NCBI GenBank assembly: GCA_001000035.1
Contig: LCGX01000009.1
Location: 1 to 14,445 of the forward strand
Length of the DNA: 14,445 nucleotides
From: Candidatus Nomurabacteria bacterium GW2011_GWF2_43_8
GTDB lineage: Bacteria; Patescibacteriota; Minisyncoccia; Phycocordibacterales; UBA9973
Direction of reading: 5' to 3'
The position numbers and the translations under genes were made by a program. How positions within the stretch are numbered: position 1 is the first letter of the stretch; the number at the start of each line of letters is the position of its first letter. Of this stretch, positions 12,812-14,445 are shown piece after piece. A model generated the notes under the pieces. The model saw only the letters and a list, made by a program, of their open reading frames with translations. It did no database searches and had not been told where the DNA came from.

Positions 12812-13210
12812 ATGAAAGGATTCAACGCAAACATAGAGAAAGAAACTTTGGAAAACAAAAATTTCCGCCAAGTTTTATACACGGGCAAACACAGCCAGCT
12901 GGTTTTAATGAGCTTGAAACCGAACGAAGAAATTGGGATGGAAGTGCATCCGGACAACGACCAATTTTTCCGTTTTGAAAAAGGGGAGGGAAAATGTATC
13001 ATTGACGGCAACTCTTACGCGGTCGGCGACGGCTCGGTGATCATCGTGCCCGCCGGCGCGGAGCACAATGTCATCAACATGTCCGGCGTGGAGGATTTGA
13101 AGCTCTACACCATCTATTCCCCGGCGCACCACAAGGACGGCATCTGGCGCATTACTAAAGAAGCGGCGGAAAAAAATGAGGAAGAATTTGACGGAAAAAC
13201 GACGGAATAA
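12812..13210 (+). CDS. Small single-domain cupin protein
   Basis: A 132-residue protein made of one cupin barrel, similar to mannose-6-phosphate isomerase-like cupins. Motif 1 is at 42-60 (GMEVHPDNDQFFRFEKGEG) with His46, Asp48 and Gln51 at the positions where classical cupins have His, His and Glu. Motif 2 is PAGAEHNVIN with His85. The changed ligands suggest either altered metal binding or binding of a small molecule without catalysis. It most likely acts in the cytoplasm, since no signal peptide is seen. The charged tail (residues 114-132) is probably disordered. It follows the DsbA-like gene after 3 nt, with no Shine-Dalgarno site, so it is likely co-transcribed. The substrate cannot be predicted. 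Confidence 0.85.
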   Translation: MKGFNANIEKETLENKNFRQVLYTGKHSQLVLMSLKPNEEIGMEVHPDNDQFFRFEKGEGKCIIDGNSYAVGDGSVIIVPAGAEHNVINMSGVEDLKLYTIYSPAHHKDGIWRITKEAAEKNEEEFDGKTTE

Positions 13211-13232
13211 GGACAAAAAAGCCCAAATAAGG

Positions 13233-13238
13233 TAAAAT
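13233..13238 (+). promoter_or_regulatory. Possible -10 box of the DUF475 gene
   Basis: TAAAAT lies 6 nt before the ATG at 13245 in the 34-nt gap after the cupin gene. The box differs from consensus by one base, and no -35 is clear. The distance to the ATG matches the other promoters in this window. Confidence 0.4.
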
Positions 13239-13244
13239 ATAAAA

Positions 13245-14129
13245 ATGATATTTTCGGCTTTGCTGACAGTTTTAGGGCTTTCGCTTTTTGAGACCATTTC
13301 GTCGGTGGACAACGCGATAATCAACGCGGAAGTGCTCTCCACGATGGGCGCGCGGGCGCGCAAATGGTTTTTGACTTGGGGAATACTGATTGCCGTTTTT
13401 CTCGTCCGGGGATTTCTGCCTTTTTTTATAATTTGGGGTTTTAACCCGACCCTTTCCATTTCGCAGATTTTGTCTGCGGCCTGGTCCCCGATTCTCTTGG
13501 TGGCTGGCGGGGTATTCCTGCTTTTTCTTTTTTTGCACTGGCTTTTTCTGGAAGACAAGCATTTGGGTTTGCCGAAGGCGGAGAAATTTTTCCTGGCGCA
13601 GGGCGTCTGGTTTTACGCGGTGGTTTCCGTCCTGCTCGCGCTTATCTCTTGGTTTGCTCTACAGCAGAATAATCTGATGGCTTTCGGCGCGGTCGTCGGT
13701 TCCAGTTTGTTTTTTATTACCCACGGCTTCAAGCAGAACGCGGAAGAGCAGGAGAAGAAATTGCTCAGTTCGGCGCGCTCCGATTTAAGCAAGCTTTTCT
13801 TTTTGGAAATAATCGACACCACTTTTTCCATCGACGGCGTGCTCGGCGCTTTCGCTTTCACGCTCTCCGTGCCCTTGATACTTTTGGGCAATGGGCTCGG
13901 GGCTTTTATCGTGCGGGAGTTGACTATTCGCAATATAGAGCACATCAAGAAATACGTTTATCTGAAAAACGGCGCGATGTATTCGATCTTGGTTCTGGGT
14001 ATAATTATGATTCTGCACAGCTTCGGTTTTGACATTCCGGAATATGTTTCGCCGGTTTGTACTTTCATCATTATCGGATTTTTCTTCTGGAAATCCAAAC
14101 TGCATTTTAACAGCAAAAATGTAATATAA
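13245..14129 (+). CDS. DUF475 / TerC-like integral membrane protein
   Basis: A 294-residue polytopic membrane protein with about eight or nine helices. Two internal motifs are related: FETISSVDNAIINAEVL (residues 15-31) and EIIDTTFSIDGVLGAF (about 188-203). Each has acidic residues inside a helix (Glu16 and Asp22; Glu and Asp in the second). This duplicated E...S.DN/E...S.D pattern belongs to the DUF475/TerC group of the LysE-like transporters, where the acidic residues are thought to bind metal ions. Known TerC members are linked to tellurite resistance and manganese or calcium export; the substrate here is not known. The start at 13245 is supported by a possible -10 box 6 nt upstream. One base separates the stop from the next gene. 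Confidence 0.88.
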   Translation: MIFSALLTVLGLSLFETISSVDNAIINAEVLSTMGARARKWFLTWGILIAVFLVRGFLPFFIIWGFNPTLSISQILSAAWSPILLVAGGVFLLFLFLHWLFLEDKHLGLPKAEKFFLAQGVWFYAVVSVLLALISWFALQQNNLMAFGAVVGSSLFFITHGFKQNAEEQEKKLLSSARSDLSKLFFLEIIDTTFSIDGVLGAFAFTLSVPLILLGNGLGAFIVRELTIRNIEHIKKYVYLKNGAMYSILVLGIIMILHSFGFDIPEYVSPVCTFIIIGFFFWKSKLHFNSKNVI

Positions 14130-14130
14130 A

Positions 14131-14445
14131 ATGGCTTCTAAATTTGAGGGAGAATTTGATAACGAGTACAAAAAGCTGAACCCAGCCCAAAAGGAAGCAG
14201 TGGACGCGATCGATGGGCCGGTCATGGTGGTGGCAGGTCCGGGAACGGGAAAAACCACGATTCTCACTTTGCGCATCGCCAATATTTTAAAGGAAACAGA
14301 CACGGCGCCGGAGAATATTTTGGCGCTTACTTTTACCGAAGCCGCTTCGGTCAATATGCGCCGGAAACTCTCCGAAATTATCGGCTCGCGAGCATATCAG
14401 GTAGTCATTAGCACTTTCCATTCTTTTGCCGAAAGCATAATCCGG
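14131..14445 (+). CDS. UvrD/PcrA-family DNA helicase, 5' part only
   Basis: 105 codons are open to the window end. The N-terminus reads LNPAQKEAVDAIDGPVMVVA (Q motif with Gln20), then Walker A GPGTGKT with Lys41, then motif Ia LALTFTEAASVNMRRKL and ISTFHSFAESII. These are in the order seen in superfamily 1A helicases (UvrD, PcrA, Rep), which use ATP to unwind DNA in repair and replication restart. AAS replaces the more common KAA after TFT/TN. The ATG at 14131 follows the DUF475 stop codon by one base. Without the rest, a fused nuclease domain (as in RecB-like or AddA-like proteins) cannot be excluded. Confidence 0.92.
   Translation, partial: MASKFEGEFDNEYKKLNPAQKEAVDAIDGPVMVVAGPGTGKTTILTLRIANILKETDTAPENILALTFTEAASVNMRRKLSEIIGSRAYQVVISTFHSFAESIIR

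Noticed and set aside
12905..13558. 217-codon minus-strand frame opposite the cupin and DUF475 genes
   Set aside because: It lies opposite two well-supported genes, is highly charged and of low complexity, and has no domain.

Overview
The window looks like a chromosomal piece of a candidate-phyla-radiation (Patescibacteria, Parcubacteria-like) bacterium. This is an inference from compact genes with 1-4 bp overlaps, almost no Shine-Dalgarno sequences, a class III-leader pilus locus ending in ligA, a DUF475/TerC-like membrane protein, a REP-associated tyrosine transposase and several families of short palindromes. TGA acts as a stop codon (for example 4302-4304 and 5871-5873), so this is the standard bacterial code, not the UGA-glycine code of Gracilibacteria/Absconditabacteria.

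Region 1 (1-5873) is a type IV pilus locus on the + strand. It holds the 3' end of pilC, two tandem major-pilin-like genes, a RAYT transposase cassette, the prepilin peptidase pilD, and four minor pseudopilins resembling FimT/GspH, PilW/GspJ, PilV/GspI and PilX/GspK. PilD would process the pilins, PilC would be the inner-membrane platform and the four minor pilins would form the priming tip. The NAD-dependent DNA ligase gene ligA (5873-7906) follows with a stop/start overlap.

Region 2 (7907-9668) is different. A minus-strand gene encodes a secreted, beta-rich protein with a C-terminal Phe; it is apparently more GC-rich than its surroundings and one of few genes here with an SD-like site. It is transcribed divergently from a TrmB-type winged-helix regulator, with good -35/-10 boxes on both strands. 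A minus-strand tRNA-Ser(GGA) lies just past the regulator.

Region 3 (9669-9986) has no convincing protein gene. It carries an extended -10 promoter, a run of GC-rich helices and a terminator-like hairpin: a candidate structured RNA of about 220 nt that I could not assign to a family.

Region 4 (9987-14445) is housekeeping and envelope: an anchored protein of unknown function, a SufS-like cysteine desulfurase, a membrane-anchored DsbA-like thioredoxin-fold protein, a small cupin, a DUF475 membrane protein, and the start of a UvrD-family helicase cut by the window edge.

The points most worth a second look are: (a) the RAYT gene is bounded by identical 19-bp palindromes, one of which supplies the likely -35 box of its own promoter; (b) the cassette is flanked by two copies of the pilD promoter and start codon region; (c) the unassigned structured RNA; (d) a recurring 6-8 nt distance between -10 box and ATG, which suggests leaderless mRNAs.
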